In this document: piece by piece, positions 1 to 6,853 of the stretch
Position numbering within the stretch: position 1 is the stretch's first letter
Layout: each line of letters begins with the position of its first letter
Source: Fusobacterium sp.
Lineage (GTDB): Bacteria > Fusobacteriota > Fusobacteriia > Fusobacteriales > Fusobacteriaceae
Length of the DNA: 11,581 bases
Reading direction: 5' to 3'
Assembly: GCA_018457305.1 (NCBI GenBank)
Contig: JAGYHM010000036.1
Coordinates: 1-11,581, forward strand
Notes under the pieces: generated by a model
Databases searched by the model: none
Told to the model about the DNA's origin: nothing
What the model saw: only the letters and a program-made list of their open reading frames with translations
Program-made: the position numbers and the translations under genes

Positions 1-794
1 CCATCTTTAACTAAATCAGGAACTCCATATTGACACATACCAACACCGTGTCCAAAACCTCCACCATAGATATGAATATATTTCCCATCGTCTTCAAAAG
101 CTAAATTAGCAGAAGGTAATGAAGAGACATTTCTAACTATTGGTTTTTTCATATTATAATTTTGTTTTGCTCTTGCTCCATATAAATTGTGATGAGTAGC
201 AAAAATTTTTCTTACATTCCATTCTTTTGTAATTAAATATTTATTGCTTGTAGTTTCAACCAAAATATGTGTTACTATTCCTGAAGGACCTCTTCCAATT
301 ATTTTTATATTTTTTACTGGAGAAAGATATCCCATTTTTTTATGAACCCATTTATTTCCTTGTAACACAAATACATTTTTATAACTTGATTTTGAAAGAG
401 CAGAAACTTTTTTTCTAACATTGTCATACCATTCAGATTTTTTTATTGATGTTTTCCAACGCCAGTAAGAAGAATTATCTCCATAACCAGTGATATTTCT
501 ATTTTTGAAAAAAGCTAATGCTTTATTTTCATCATATTTTTTAAATATAGAGAAATTTTCATCAAAATTCTCATTTACTGGAATTAAATAAGGAACCTTT
601 CTTCCATAATTATTTTCTGGTAAAGGTAAACCTAAGTCTTTAAATGCTGCATTTTCTAAATTTATTTTTTCTCTTTTAATTGAACTTGCATTTCCTCTGT
701 GCCCCACCTCTCTTATATGAGGTTTTTTAGAACAGGCTGCAAATAAAGTTGAAACAATAAAAATAAGTCCAAATATTTTTTTTATATTTCTCAA
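1..794 (-). CDS. SpoIID/LytB-domain lipoprotein, C-terminus cut by window edge
   Basis: The frame stays open from 794 to the left edge (264 residues). It begins at TTG 794-792; a stop codon lies immediately upstream in frame, no early in-frame ATG exists, and GGGGGAG stands about 7 bases ahead, so TTG is the only plausible start. The N-terminus (LRNIKKIFGLIFIVSTLFAAC) is a lipoprotein signal peptide with the modified Cys near residue 21. Near the edge is the family hallmark GGGFGHGVGMCQYG (about residues 242-255), as in SpoIID and LytB amidase-enhancer domains. In spore formers SpoIID is a peptidoglycan lytic transglycosylase. Here a membrane-anchored wall-remodelling role is inferred, since nothing suggests sporulation. 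The last several dozen residues of a usual SpoIID domain are missing. It follows kdsB after 15 bases and is probably co-transcribed. Confidence 0.85.
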   Translation of the reverse strand, partial: MRNIKKIFGLIFIVSTLFAACSKKPHIREVGHRGNASSIKREKINLENAAFKDLGLPLPENNYGRKVPYLIPVNENFDENFSIFKKYDENKALAFFKNRNITGYGDNSSYWRWKTSIKKSEWYDNVRKKVSALSKSSYKNVFVLQGNKWVHKKMGYLSPVKNIKIIGRGPSGIVTHILVETTSNKYLITKEWNVRKIFATHHNLYGARAKQNYNMKKPIVRNVSSLPSANLAFEDDGKYIHIYGGGFGHGVGMCQYGVPDLVKD

Positions 795-809
795 ACTAAC
801 TCTCCCCCT

Positions 810-1550
810 TTAATTTAATTCTATATTATTTTTTTCTATAAATTCTATAACGTCCTTTAAATTTTCTTCCGTATCAACTCCAATTATATTATATGGAGTT
901 TCTAAAACTTTTATTTTATATCCATTTTCAAGAACTCTTAATTGCTCTAATGATTCCGCTTCTTCTAATTTTGTTGGAAACATTTTTACATAGTCTAAAA
1001 CAAAATCTTTTTTATAGGCATAAATTCCAACATGTTTAAAATAAGATAAATTTTCATTTTTTCTTGGGTAAGGAATTACTGCTCTTGAAAAATAAATAGC
1101 AAAATCATTTTTATCACAAATTACTTTTACATTGTTTGGGTCGTTTATTTCTTTTTCAGAAGAAATTTTATGTTTTAAAGTTGCCATATTCAAATTTTTA
1201 TCTTCAATAAAACAATCTATTAAAGAATTTATCATTTCTGTTTCAATAAGCGGTTCATCTCCTTGAATATTTATAATTACATCAAAGTCAGAAATTTTTT
1301 CACAGACTTCTGCAATACGAGATGTTCCATTAGTATGATTAGTACTTGTCATTATTGCCTTTCCACCAAAGTTTATAACTTCATCAAAAATTCTTTTGTC
1401 ATCAGTTGCAACTACCACATCATCTAATTTTGATTTTTTACATCTTTTATATACCCACTCAATCATTGTGTATCCACAGATATCTTTTAGTGGTTTTCCT
1501 TCTAAACGACTTGATAAATATCTAGCAGGAATTACTCCCAAAAATTTCAT
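810..1550 (-). CDS. kdsB: 3-deoxy-manno-octulosonate cytidylyltransferase (CMP-Kdo synthetase)
   Basis: It activates Kdo with CTP to give CMP-Kdo for the inner core of lipopolysaccharide, in the cytoplasm. The 246-residue product matches the usual length of about 250. Family motifs are IPARYLSSRLEGKPL (7-21, nucleotide loop), INIQGDEPLI (93-102, with the Mg-binding Asp98), SRAVIPYPR (155-163), KHVGIYAY (172-179) and GVDTEEN (224-230). I place the start at ATG 1550 because GGAGG lies 5 bases upstream. A TTG at 1562 gives a four-residue extension but would put that ribosome site inside the gene. Its presence implies a Kdo-containing outer membrane. It leads a two-gene unit with the SpoIID-like lipoprotein and is divergent from the phosphatase at 1644. 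Confidence 0.96.
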   Translation of the reverse strand: MKFLGVIPARYLSSRLEGKPLKDICGYTMIEWVYKRCKKSKLDDVVVATDDKRIFDEVINFGGKAIMTSTNHTNGTSRIAEVCEKISDFDVIINIQGDEPLIETEMINSLIDCFIEDKNLNMATLKHKISSEKEINDPNNVKVICDKNDFAIYFSRAVIPYPRKNENLSYFKHVGIYAYKKDFVLDYVKMFPTKLEEAESLEQLRVLENGYKIKVLETPYNIIGVDTEENLKDVIEFIEKNNIELN

Positions 1551-1584
1551 TTTTACCTCCAATAAATTAAAATTTATTTTTCTA

Positions 1585-1614
1585 TTCTAATTTTTATTAA
1601 ATCTATTGTATAAT
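1585..1614 (+). promoter_or_regulatory. Probable promoter of the histidine phosphatase gene
   Basis: A perfect -10 TATAAT (1609-1614) lies 29 bases before the ATG. The best -35 match is TTCTAA (1585-1590) at an 18-base spacing, matching 3 of 6 consensus bases. The sequence overlaps the leftward kdsB promoter. Confidence 0.5.
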
Positions 1615-1641
1615 TATAACAAATTATACAGAGGAGAACAA
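1613..1641 (-). promoter_or_regulatory. Probable kdsB promoter
   Basis: On the minus strand TATAAT (1618-1613) is preceded by TGT, an extended -10, with TTGTTC (1641-1636) 17 bases further up as a weak -35. It overlaps the oppositely directed promoter of the phosphatase, so the two genes may compete for polymerase. Another TATAAT at 1628-1623 is an alternative. Confidence 0.5.
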
Positions 1642-1643
1642 CA

Positions 1644-2264
1644 ATGGAAATTTATTTTATTAGACATGGAGAAACTATTTGGAATCTTGAAAAAAAATTT
1701 CAAGGACTTTTAGATTCGCCTTTAACTGAAAAAGGAATAAATCAAGCAAAATTACTTGGAAAAAAATTAGAAAATATAAATTTTGATAAATTTTATTCTT
1801 CACCATTAAAAAGGGCAAACGACACTGCCAATTATATAAAAGGGAAAAGAGAACAAGAAATTGAAATTTTTGAGGATTTTATTGAAATGTCTTTTGGAAA
1901 TATTGAAGGAGAAAAAATAGAAGAATTTGAAAAAATTTATTCTGAAGAATTAAATTATTTTTATAAAGAGCCTTTAAAATATAATCCTAAAGATTTTAAT
2001 GGAGAAAGTTTTTTAGAAGTTAGAGATAGAGTTACAAAAGGATTAAAAAAATTTATTGAGATAAATAAAAATTACGAAAGAGTTTTAGTTGTTAGCCATG
2101 GAGCAACTTTAAAAGTTTTATTGCATTATATAAGTGGGGAAGATTTAGAAACTCTTAAAGATAAAGAAATTCCTAAAAATACAAGTTATACTATCGTGGA
2201 ATACGAAAATGAAAAATTTACAATAAAAGATTTTTCTAATATTTCCCATTTAGAAAATTTATAA
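1644..2264 (+). CDS. Histidine phosphatase family protein (phosphoglycerate mutase-like)
   Basis: This is a 206-residue cytoplasmic enzyme of the histidine phosphatase superfamily. The phosphate pocket is visible: RHGET (7-11) with the phospho-acceptor His8, Asn14, the SSPLKRA segment with Arg57, an acidic general-acid candidate Glu81 in EMSFGNIEGE, and the second His152 in VSHGATL. The family covers cofactor-dependent phosphoglycerate mutases, alpha-ribazole phosphatase (CobC) and broad sugar-phosphate phosphatases. The length of about 205 fits the CobC/phosphatase type better than the 230-250 of true glycolytic mutases, but substrate cannot be read from sequence and no cobalamin genes lie nearby. 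A GAGGAG site sits 7 bases before the ATG. It appears to be a single-gene unit, since a new promoter begins 7 bases after its stop. Confidence 0.88.
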   Translation: MEIYFIRHGETIWNLEKKFQGLLDSPLTEKGINQAKLLGKKLENINFDKFYSSPLKRANDTANYIKGKREQEIEIFEDFIEMSFGNIEGEKIEEFEKIYSEELNYFYKEPLKYNPKDFNGESFLEVRDRVTKGLKKFIEINKNYERVLVVSHGATLKVLLHYISGEDLETLKDKEIPKNTSYTIVEYENEKFTIKDFSNISHLENL

Positions 2265-2270
2265 AAATAT

Positions 2271-2299
2271 TTGACAAGAATAAAAAATAAATGTATAAT
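2271..2299 (+). promoter_or_regulatory. Consensus housekeeping sigma promoter
   Basis: TTGACA (2271-2276) and TATAAT (2294-2299) are both perfect matches, with an ideal 17-base spacer. This is the strongest promoter in the window. It drives a short transcript with a 22-codon frame and an intrinsic terminator, and possibly, by read-through, the amino acid importer at 2655. Confidence 0.88.
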
Positions 2300-2332
2300 A
2301 TTTCAAATAATAAATTTAATTGGAGGAAAATA

Positions 2333-2401
2333 ATGCTAAGGAGAACAAGGATAGGGAACAAAAAAATAAATTTAATAACCTTATCTTTTATATTAGTATA
2401 A
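2333..2401 (+). CDS. Putative 22-residue leader peptide or small protein
   Basis: The ATG at 2333 follows GGAGG (2322-2326) at a good 6-base spacing and sits about 27 bases after the predicted transcription start. The product begins MLRRTRIGNKK and continues as a hydrophobic tail (INLITLSFILV) to TAA. Three of the first six codons are arginine (AGG, AGA, AGG). It lies between a consensus promoter and an intrinsic terminator, upstream of an amino acid importer, which is the layout of a transcription-attenuation leader. It could instead be a free small membrane peptide or a non-coding RNA with a chance frame. A repeat of TTATCTTTTAT (2381-2391 and 2405-2415) spans the stop. No family is recognised. 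Confidence 0.42.
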   Translation: MLRRTRIGNKKINLITLSFILV

Positions 2402-2483
2402 TTTTTATCTTTTATTTTAATTTTAGAATATTTATTTACATTTAAGTATAATTTATATTCTATAAAAAATAATTTTGAACTTT

Positions 2484-2515
2484 ACACGATTACTAATATA
2501 GTCGTGTTTTTTTAT
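2484..2515 (+). terminator. Intrinsic terminator after the 22-codon frame
   Basis: A 9-bp stem, ACACGATTA (2484-2492) with TATAGTCGTGT (3' arm 2499-2507, one G-U pair), closes a 6-base loop and is followed at once by a run of T (2507-2513) and a second T-rich stretch. It ends the transcript from 2271 about 140 bases before the importer's first gene, so it could be either a simple terminator or the off-state of an attenuator. Confidence 0.85.
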
Positions 2516-2526
2516 ATTTTTTTTTA

Positions 2527-2591
2527 TGGCTCGCCACGGACTAAAAGTCCTGCTCGCCCTTATGGGTGGGGCAAAGCCCCACCACCCCATA
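2527..2591 (+). repeat. Repeat family A, copy 1
   Basis: This is a GC-rich island in an AT-rich spacer. The order is TGGCTCGCC (2527-2535), hairpin 1 GGACT-AAA-AGTCC (2538-2550), TGCTCGCC (2551-2558), then hairpin 2 GGTGGGGC-AAA-GCCCCACC (2565-2583) and an outer TATGGG/CCCATA pairing. Copies with the same frame but different, still complementary, stems lie at 7946 and 10192. Here it sits between the terminator at 2484 and the importer's ribosome site, in the sense orientation. Confidence 0.85.
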
Positions 2592-2654
2592 AAAAAACTT
2601 TAAATTTTAGAAACTAGTATATTAAATATAAATTTTTAGGAGGAAAAAAATAGA

Positions 2655-3365
2655 ATGGAATATTTAGAAACTTTAAAGCAGATATTTTTAGAAGACGATA
2701 GATATATGTACATAGTTAAAGGACTTGGCTTTTCTATCGGAATAACTTTTCTTGCAGCTCTTATCGGAATAATTTTAGGAATAATTTTAGCTGTAATGAA
2801 ATTATCAGAGTGGTATCCATTGAGGAGCATAAAAGGATTTGAAAAATTTAATCCTCTTTCAAAAATTTCATATATTTATATAGATATTGTTAGAGGAACT
2901 CCTGTTGTTGTCCAACTGATGATACTTGCAAATATAATTTTTGTTGGAGTTTTAAGAGATACCCCAATTTTAATTATTGGAGCAATTGCTTTTGGATTAA
3001 ATTCAGGAGCCTATGTTGCAGAAATCATTAGAGCAGGAATTGAGGGGCTTGATAAAGGACAAATGGAAGCAGGAAGAGCTTTAGGACTTAGTTATTCACA
3101 GACAATGAAAAAAATTATAATCCCTCAAGCAATAAAAAATATTTTACCTGCACTTGTAAGTGAATTTATAACTTTATTAAAAGAAACATCAATAATTGGG
3201 TTTATTGGAGGAATAGATTTATTGAGGTCAGCAAATATAATTACGAGCCAAACATATAGAGGAGTAGAGCCATTATTAGCAGTAGGAATTATTTACTTAA
3301 TGCTTACAACAATATTTACTTTCTTTATGAGAAAGGTTGAAAGGGGGTTAAAAGAAAGTGATTAA
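2655..3365 (+). CDS. Polar amino acid ABC importer, permease subunit (HisM/GlnP type)
   Basis: This 236-residue inner-membrane subunit forms the translocation path of a polar amino acid ABC importer. Hydrophobic segments lie near residues 20-50, 84-100, 103-122, 163-188 and 205-225. The family's [10 protein letters not shown] (79-88) precedes the second block. The EAA loop that docks on the ATPase is [12 protein letters not shown] (138-149) followed by IIIPQAI (154-160). AGGAGG stands 11 bases ahead of the ATG, a slightly long spacing. I see no convincing promoter between the repeat at 2527-2591 and the start. The importer may therefore depend on read-through from the promoter at 2271. The 3' end overlaps the ATPase gene by 8 bases, which couples their translation. 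Confidence 0.95.
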   Translation: MEYLETLKQIFLEDDRYMYIVKGLGFSIGITFLAALIGIILGIILAVMKLSEWYPLRSIKGFEKFNPLSKISYIYIDIVRGTPVVVQLMILANIIFVGVLRDTPILIIGAIAFGLNSGAYVAEIIRAGIEGLDKGQMEAGRALGLSYSQTMKKIIIPQAIKNILPALVSEFITLLKETSIIGFIGGIDLLRSANIITSQTYRGVEPLLAVGIIYLMLTTIFTFFMRKVERGLKESD

Positions 3366-4086
3366 AATTAAAAATTTATATAAAAATTTTGGGAAATTAG
3401 AAGTTTTGAAAGATATTTCAACTACGATAAGCAAAGGGGAAATAGTTTCAATTATCGGACCTTCTGGAAGTGGAAAATCAACTTTTCTAAGGTGTATAAA
3501 CAAATTAGAAGAGCCAACAAGTGGACATATTTTTATAGATGGTTTTGATTTGATGGATAAAAAAACAGATATAAACCATATTCGTGAAAGAGTTGGAATG
3601 GTGTTTCAGCATTTTAATCTTTTTCCACATATGACTATTTTGGAAAATTTAACTTTAGCACCACTGGATGTAAAAGGAGAAAAGAAAGAGGAAATAGAAA
3701 AATATTCACTGTATCTTTTAGAAAAAGTTGGCTTATTAGATAAAGCTAATACTTATCCTAATCAATTAAGTGGAGGACAGAAACAAAGAATTGCTATTGC
3801 AAGAGCACTGGCAATGAAACCAGAGGTAATTTTATTTGATGAACCAACATCAGCACTTGACCCTGAAATGATAAAAGAGGTTTTAGATGTAATGAAGTCT
3901 TTAGCTGATGAGGGAATGACTATGGTTATAGTTACTCATGAGATGGGTTTTGCTAAAAATGTTGGAAACAGAGTTTTATTTATGGATGGAGGAAAAATTA
4001 TTGAAGATAGAAATCCAAAAGATTTTTTTGAAAATCCAACTAATGAAAGAGTGAAAGAATTTTTAAATAAGGTTTTAAATAAATAA
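3358..4086 (+). CDS. Polar amino acid ABC importer, ATPase subunit (HisP/GlnQ type)
   Basis: This 242-residue cytoplasmic ATPase powers the importer as a dimer. All catalytic parts are intact: Walker [10 protein letters not shown] (34-42), Q-loop Gln84 in [11 protein letters not shown], signature LSGGQ (137-141), Walker B VILFDEP (157-163), D-loop SALD (165-168) and switch His194 in [21 protein letters not shown] is typical of amino acid importers of the GlnQ/ArtP/HisP group. The start is GTG at 3358, inside the end of the permease gene, with a GGGGG ribosome site about 10 bases ahead. Confidence 0.96.
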   Translation: MIKIKNLYKNFGKLEVLKDISTTISKGEIVSIIGPSGSGKSTFLRCINKLEEPTSGHIFIDGFDLMDKKTDINHIRERVGMVFQHFNLFPHMTILENLTLAPLDVKGEKKEEIEKYSLYLLEKVGLLDKANTYPNQLSGGQKQRIAIARALAMKPEVILFDEPTSALDPEMIKEVLDVMKSLADEGMTMVIVTHEMGFAKNVGNRVLFMDGGKIIEDRNPKDFFENPTNERVKEFLNKVLNK

Positions 4087-4134
4087 ATATAATAAAAAAT
4101 TTTAATAAAAAAATAAAAAAAGGAGTGGTTTAAA

Positions 4135-4872
4135 ATGAAAAAAGTATTTAAAAGTTTAATGTTAATGTTGGTAGTTCTTATGCTTGGTGCATGTGGAGGT
4201 AAAACAGAAGAAAAAGAAACAGTAGTTTCTGTTGGAACGAATGCAGAATTTGCTCCATTTGAATATCTTGATAAAGATAAAATAGTAGGTTTTGATATAG
4301 AACTTATGGAGGCTATTTCAAAAGAAGCTGGATTTAAAGTTGAAATAAAAGATATGGCTTTTGATGGATTACTTCCTGCACTACAAATGAAAAAAGTTGA
4401 TTTAGTTATTGCTGGAATGACAGCAACACCAGAGAGAGAAAAAACAGTTTTATTCTCAAATCCATACTTTAAAGCAAAACAAGTTATCATAACAAAAAAA
4501 GATGATAAATCTTTAACAAAATTTGATGATTTAGCAGGAAAAAAAGTTGGAGTAATGCTTGGATTTACAGGAGATGCTATTGTTAGTGAAATTAAAGGAG
4601 CAGAAGTTGAAAGATTTAATGCTGCTTATGTTGCAATAGGAGCTTTGGCTGAAGATAAACTTGATGCAGTTGTTTTGGATTCTGAGCCTGCAAAAAAATA
4701 CATTGAAACAAATGAAGAACTTGTAATTGCAGATGTGCCTGCTGAAGAAGAAGATTATGCAATAGCAGTTAGAAAAGATGATGAAGTTCTTGCTGAAAAA
4801 ATAAATAAAGCATTAGAAACAATTAAAGCAAATGGAGAATATGATAAAATTTTAAAAAAATATTTTAAATAA
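4135..4872 (+). CDS. Polar amino acid ABC importer, substrate-binding lipoprotein
   Basis: This 245-residue SBP_bac_3 family protein captures the amino acid and delivers it to the permease. The signal peptide ends in a textbook lipobox LGAC with the lipidated Cys20, so it is membrane-anchored. VGTNAEFAPFEY (33-44), GFDIELMEAI (52-61) and ATPEREK (97-103) are typical; by family precedent Arg101 grips the substrate carboxylate and Asp182 (LDSEPA) its amino group. The substrate may be arginine, glutamine, glutamate or another polar amino acid; sequence alone does not decide. An AGGAG site precedes the ATG by 9 bases. It lies 48 bases after the ATPase gene and closes the operon at the terminator at 4911. 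Confidence 0.95.
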   Translation: MKKVFKSLMLMLVVLMLGACGGKTEEKETVVSVGTNAEFAPFEYLDKDKIVGFDIELMEAISKEAGFKVEIKDMAFDGLLPALQMKKVDLVIAGMTATPEREKTVLFSNPYFKAKQVIITKKDDKSLTKFDDLAGKKVGVMLGFTGDAIVSEIKGAEVERFNAAYVAIGALAEDKLDAVVLDSEPAKKYIETNEELVIADVPAEEEDYAIAVRKDDEVLAEKINKALETIKANGEYDKILKKYFK

Positions 4873-4910
4873 AGAATGATTTTTAAATTAAATTAAATTA
4901 TAACTTACTT

Positions 4911-4946
4911 AAAAATCTCTCTTAAATTATTAGGAGAGATTTTTTA
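4911..4946 (+). terminator. Intrinsic terminator of the importer operon
   Basis: The hairpin has arms AAAAATCTCTCTTAA (4911-4925) and TTAGGAGAGATTTTT (4930-4944), a 4-base loop and a run of six T from 4941, 38 bases after the binding-protein stop codon. Confidence 0.88.
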
Positions 4947-4949
4947 TTT

Positions 4950-5110
4950 ATATTTTTTCTTAAAAAATTAAATTTTAAACTTTTTTAGATACAAAATGAG
5001 ATGACCTATTTCTTTAGAGGTATTGGCAAGGTATAGCTAAAATTAAAGGGCTGTAAGTAAATAACTTTTTAAACCACTTATTTATAATAATTTTTTTTAT
5101 GTAATTATTT
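4950..5110 (+). other. Unassigned spacer between convergent genes
   Basis: The stretch lies between the importer and gdhA terminators. Most is AT-rich, but 4996-5055 is richer in G and holds GGTAT twice (5019-5023, 5030-5034), 11 bases apart. On the minus strand two overlapping short frames each look protein-like before a stop, as a decayed coding remnant might, but both are too short to assign. No RNA gene or promoter is recognised. Confidence 0.3.
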
Positions 5111-5118
5111 GAGTATAA

Positions 5119-5148
5119 AAAAAGTTCTAGCTTAAACTAGAACTTTTT
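5119..5148 (-). terminator. Intrinsic terminator of gdhA, probably bidirectional
   Basis: A perfect 12-bp stem, AAAAAGTTCTAG (5119-5130) with CTAGAACTTTTT (5137-5148), encloses a 6-base loop. On the minus strand it lies about 50 bases after the gdhA stop and is followed by T's. On the plus strand it also ends in T's, so it can backstop the importer operon. Confidence 0.85.
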
Positions 5149-5200
5149 AAATTATATTTTTTATTTAATTTAATCAACTAAGAAAAAAATTATTTAATTC

Positions 5201-6463
5201 TTAGTACCATCCTCTAACTTTCATAGCTTCTGCAATAGTTTTGATAGATTTCATATAAGTTGCTTGTCTGAAAGAAACATTTTTTTCTTGTTTTAAAGCC
5301 CAGATTGGTTCGAAAGCTCTTACCATAGCTTCTTCTTCTTTAGCTTCAACTTCTGCTTCTGACCAGTAGTATCCGTATAAGTTTTGTACCCATTCAAAAT
5401 AAGATACTGTAACTCCACCAGCGTTAGTTAAAACGTCAGGAGTAACTATTACACCTTTATTGTAAAGAATTTCATCAGCTTCTGGAGTAACTGGCCCGTT
5501 AGCTCCTTCACAGATTAGCTTAGCTTTAATAAGTTCAGCTTCTTTTTCAGTTATTGCATTTTCTAATGCACATGGAGCAATAGCGTCAACTTCTAATGCC
5601 CAGAAATCATCCATAGAAATTTCTTTTGAACCTTCTACTTTTGAAATGCTTCCTAATTTTTGAGCTTCTTCTAATTCTTCAAAAGTGAACCCAGCTTCTT
5701 TATATACAGCATAAGCTCCTTTTTCTTTTTCCCATTCAGCAACTGCTACAACTTTTCCACCTAATTTAATAATATTTTTAACAGTGAATTTTCCAACATT
5801 TCCGAATCCTTGAACTGCGGTTGTTCCTCTTGAAATATGAGAACCGATAGCTTTAAATGCTTCTCTCATAGTTACTGCAACACCAAATCCAGTTGCTTCG
5901 TTTCTTCCTTTAGATCCTAAGTAAGTTAATGGTTTACCAGTGAATACACCAACAGTTTGTTCTCCTGCTAATTTATTGTATTCATCTTGCATCCAAGCCA
6001 TTATTTGTCCATTTGTATTTACGTCTGGAGCAGGTATATCTAATTTTTCTCCAAGGTATCTGAACATTCCTCTTACCCAACCTCTTGAAAGTTGTTCTAA
6101 TTCTCTTTGAGATAATTCAGAAGGATCAACAGTTATTCCTCCTTTACCTCCACCGTAAGGGATACCAGTTACTTGACATTTGATACTCATCCAGATAGAT
6201 AATGCTTTTACTTCGTCAGCATTTACGTTTGGATGGAATCTTATTCCACCTTTGAAAGGTCCTACTGCATCATTGTGAGCTGATCTATATCCTTTGAAAG
6301 TTTTGATAGAACCATCATCCATTTTAACTGGAATAGAAATCTCAATTATTCTTTGAGGTTCTTTCAATAATTCAAATACTGCAGGATCAGTTCCTAAAGC
6401 ATCACATGATTTTTTTAAGTTAGCTTGTGCACTTACTAACGGGTTTAAAGTTTCTTTACTCAT
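5201..6463 (-). CDS. gdhA: NAD-type glutamate dehydrogenase
   Basis: It oxidatively deaminates L-glutamate to 2-oxoglutarate and ammonia in the cytoplasm, producing NADH. The 420-residue length matches the small hexameric catabolic type. Visible are GPFKGGIRFHP (68-78), the catalytic lysine in YGGGKGG (103-109, Lys107), PAPDVNT (144-150, with the active-site Asp147) and the Rossmann motif VQGFGNVG (217-224). An acidic residue (Glu243, AVAEWE) sits where NAD-preferring enzymes usually have one, so NAD is inferred. ATG 6463 has AAGGAGG about 9 bases upstream. It is divergent from the 2-hydroxyglutarate dehydrogenase gene, which uses its product, and has its own near-consensus promoter. Codons are more regular than in neighbouring genes, which suggests high expression. 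Confidence 0.96.
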   Translation of the reverse strand: MSKETLNPLVSAQANLKKSCDALGTDPAVFELLKEPQRIIEISIPVKMDDGSIKTFKGYRSAHNDAVGPFKGGIRFHPNVNADEVKALSIWMSIKCQVTGIPYGGGKGGITVDPSELSQRELEQLSRGWVRGMFRYLGEKLDIPAPDVNTNGQIMAWMQDEYNKLAGEQTVGVFTGKPLTYLGSKGRNEATGFGVAVTMREAFKAIGSHISRGTTAVQGFGNVGKFTVKNIIKLGGKVVAVAEWEKEKGAYAVYKEAGFTFEELEEAQKLGSISKVEGSKEISMDDFWALEVDAIAPCALENAITEKEAELIKAKLICEGANGPVTPEADEILYNKGVIVTPDVLTNAGGVTVSYFEWVQNLYGYYWSEAEVEAKEEEAMVRAFEPIWALKQEKNVSFRQATYMKSIKTIAEAMKVRGWY

Positions 6464-6508
6464 TCTAAAATCCTCCTTAAAATTAATTAATAAAAATTCA
6501 TCAAATAT

Positions 6509-6536
6509 ATTTTAGCATTATTTCAATTTATGTCAA
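6509..6536 (-). promoter_or_regulatory. gdhA promoter
   Basis: On the minus strand a perfect TTGACA (6536-6531), a 16-base spacer and TAAAAT (6514-6509) are seen, the last preceded by TGC, an extended -10. The match fits a strongly expressed catabolic gene. The leader to the ATG is about 40 bases. Confidence 0.82.
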
Positions 6537-6756
6537 TAAAAAAAAATAAAATTTATAAAAAAAAGCAATATGTTCCAGATAAGAAAAGAAAGTTTATATA
6601 AAAAATAGATTTTTTTTGAAAATAATATTTATTTTATATATGGTAATTATATTTTTTGTTTACTTAATTTTAAATATTCTCAGTACTTTGCTAGTTAAAA
6701 AAGAAAAAAAATATTTTTTTTCTTTTAATTTAAGAAAAATAATAAAATTTTTTCTC
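6537..6756 (+). other. AT-rich divergent control region between gdhA and hgdH
   Basis: These 220 bases separate the two outward promoters and are almost pure A/T, rich in A and T tracts that would bend DNA. A perfect 14-bp inverted repeat with no spacer, AAAAGAAAAAAAAT and its complement, lies at 6699-6726. No coding frame, RNA gene or recognisable operator is seen. A regulator shared by the two genes could act here, but the sequence does not name one. Confidence 0.45.
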
Positions 6757-6784
6757 TTCACTTTATTTATTTTTATGCTATAAT
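6757..6784 (+). promoter_or_regulatory. hgdH promoter
   Basis: TGCTATAAT gives an extended, perfect -10 (TATAAT 6779-6784). TTCACT (6757-6762) is a 4-of-6 match to the -35 at a 16-base spacing. The leader to the ATG is about 60 bases. Confidence 0.75.
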
Positions 6785-6853
6785 CTAGGTAAATAATAAT
6801 TATTTATGAAAAATATATTAAGAGAATTATAATTGACTAGAGGAGGCTTATAA

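Noticed and set aside
1551..1562. TTG start for kdsB giving MEVKMKFLG
   Set aside because: It would place the GGAGG site inside the coding region; ATG 1550 is properly spaced and starts at the usual family N-terminus.
2300..2600. T-box or other known riboswitch ahead of the importer
   Set aside because: No T-box AGGGTGG-type core, specifier loop or recognised aptamer consensus is visible; the GGGTGGGGC stretch belongs to repeat A.
2399..2620. Read-through or pseudogene continuing the 22-codon frame past TAA (open to a TAG near 2616)
   Set aside because: The extension runs through the terminator and repeat A copy 1, so it is not a conserved protein; low stop frequency explains it.
3936..4490. 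Long minus-strand frame of 184 codons
   Set aside because: It lies wholly antisense to the ATPase end and the binding-lipoprotein gene, shows no family motif, and is a by-product of codon bias in those genes.
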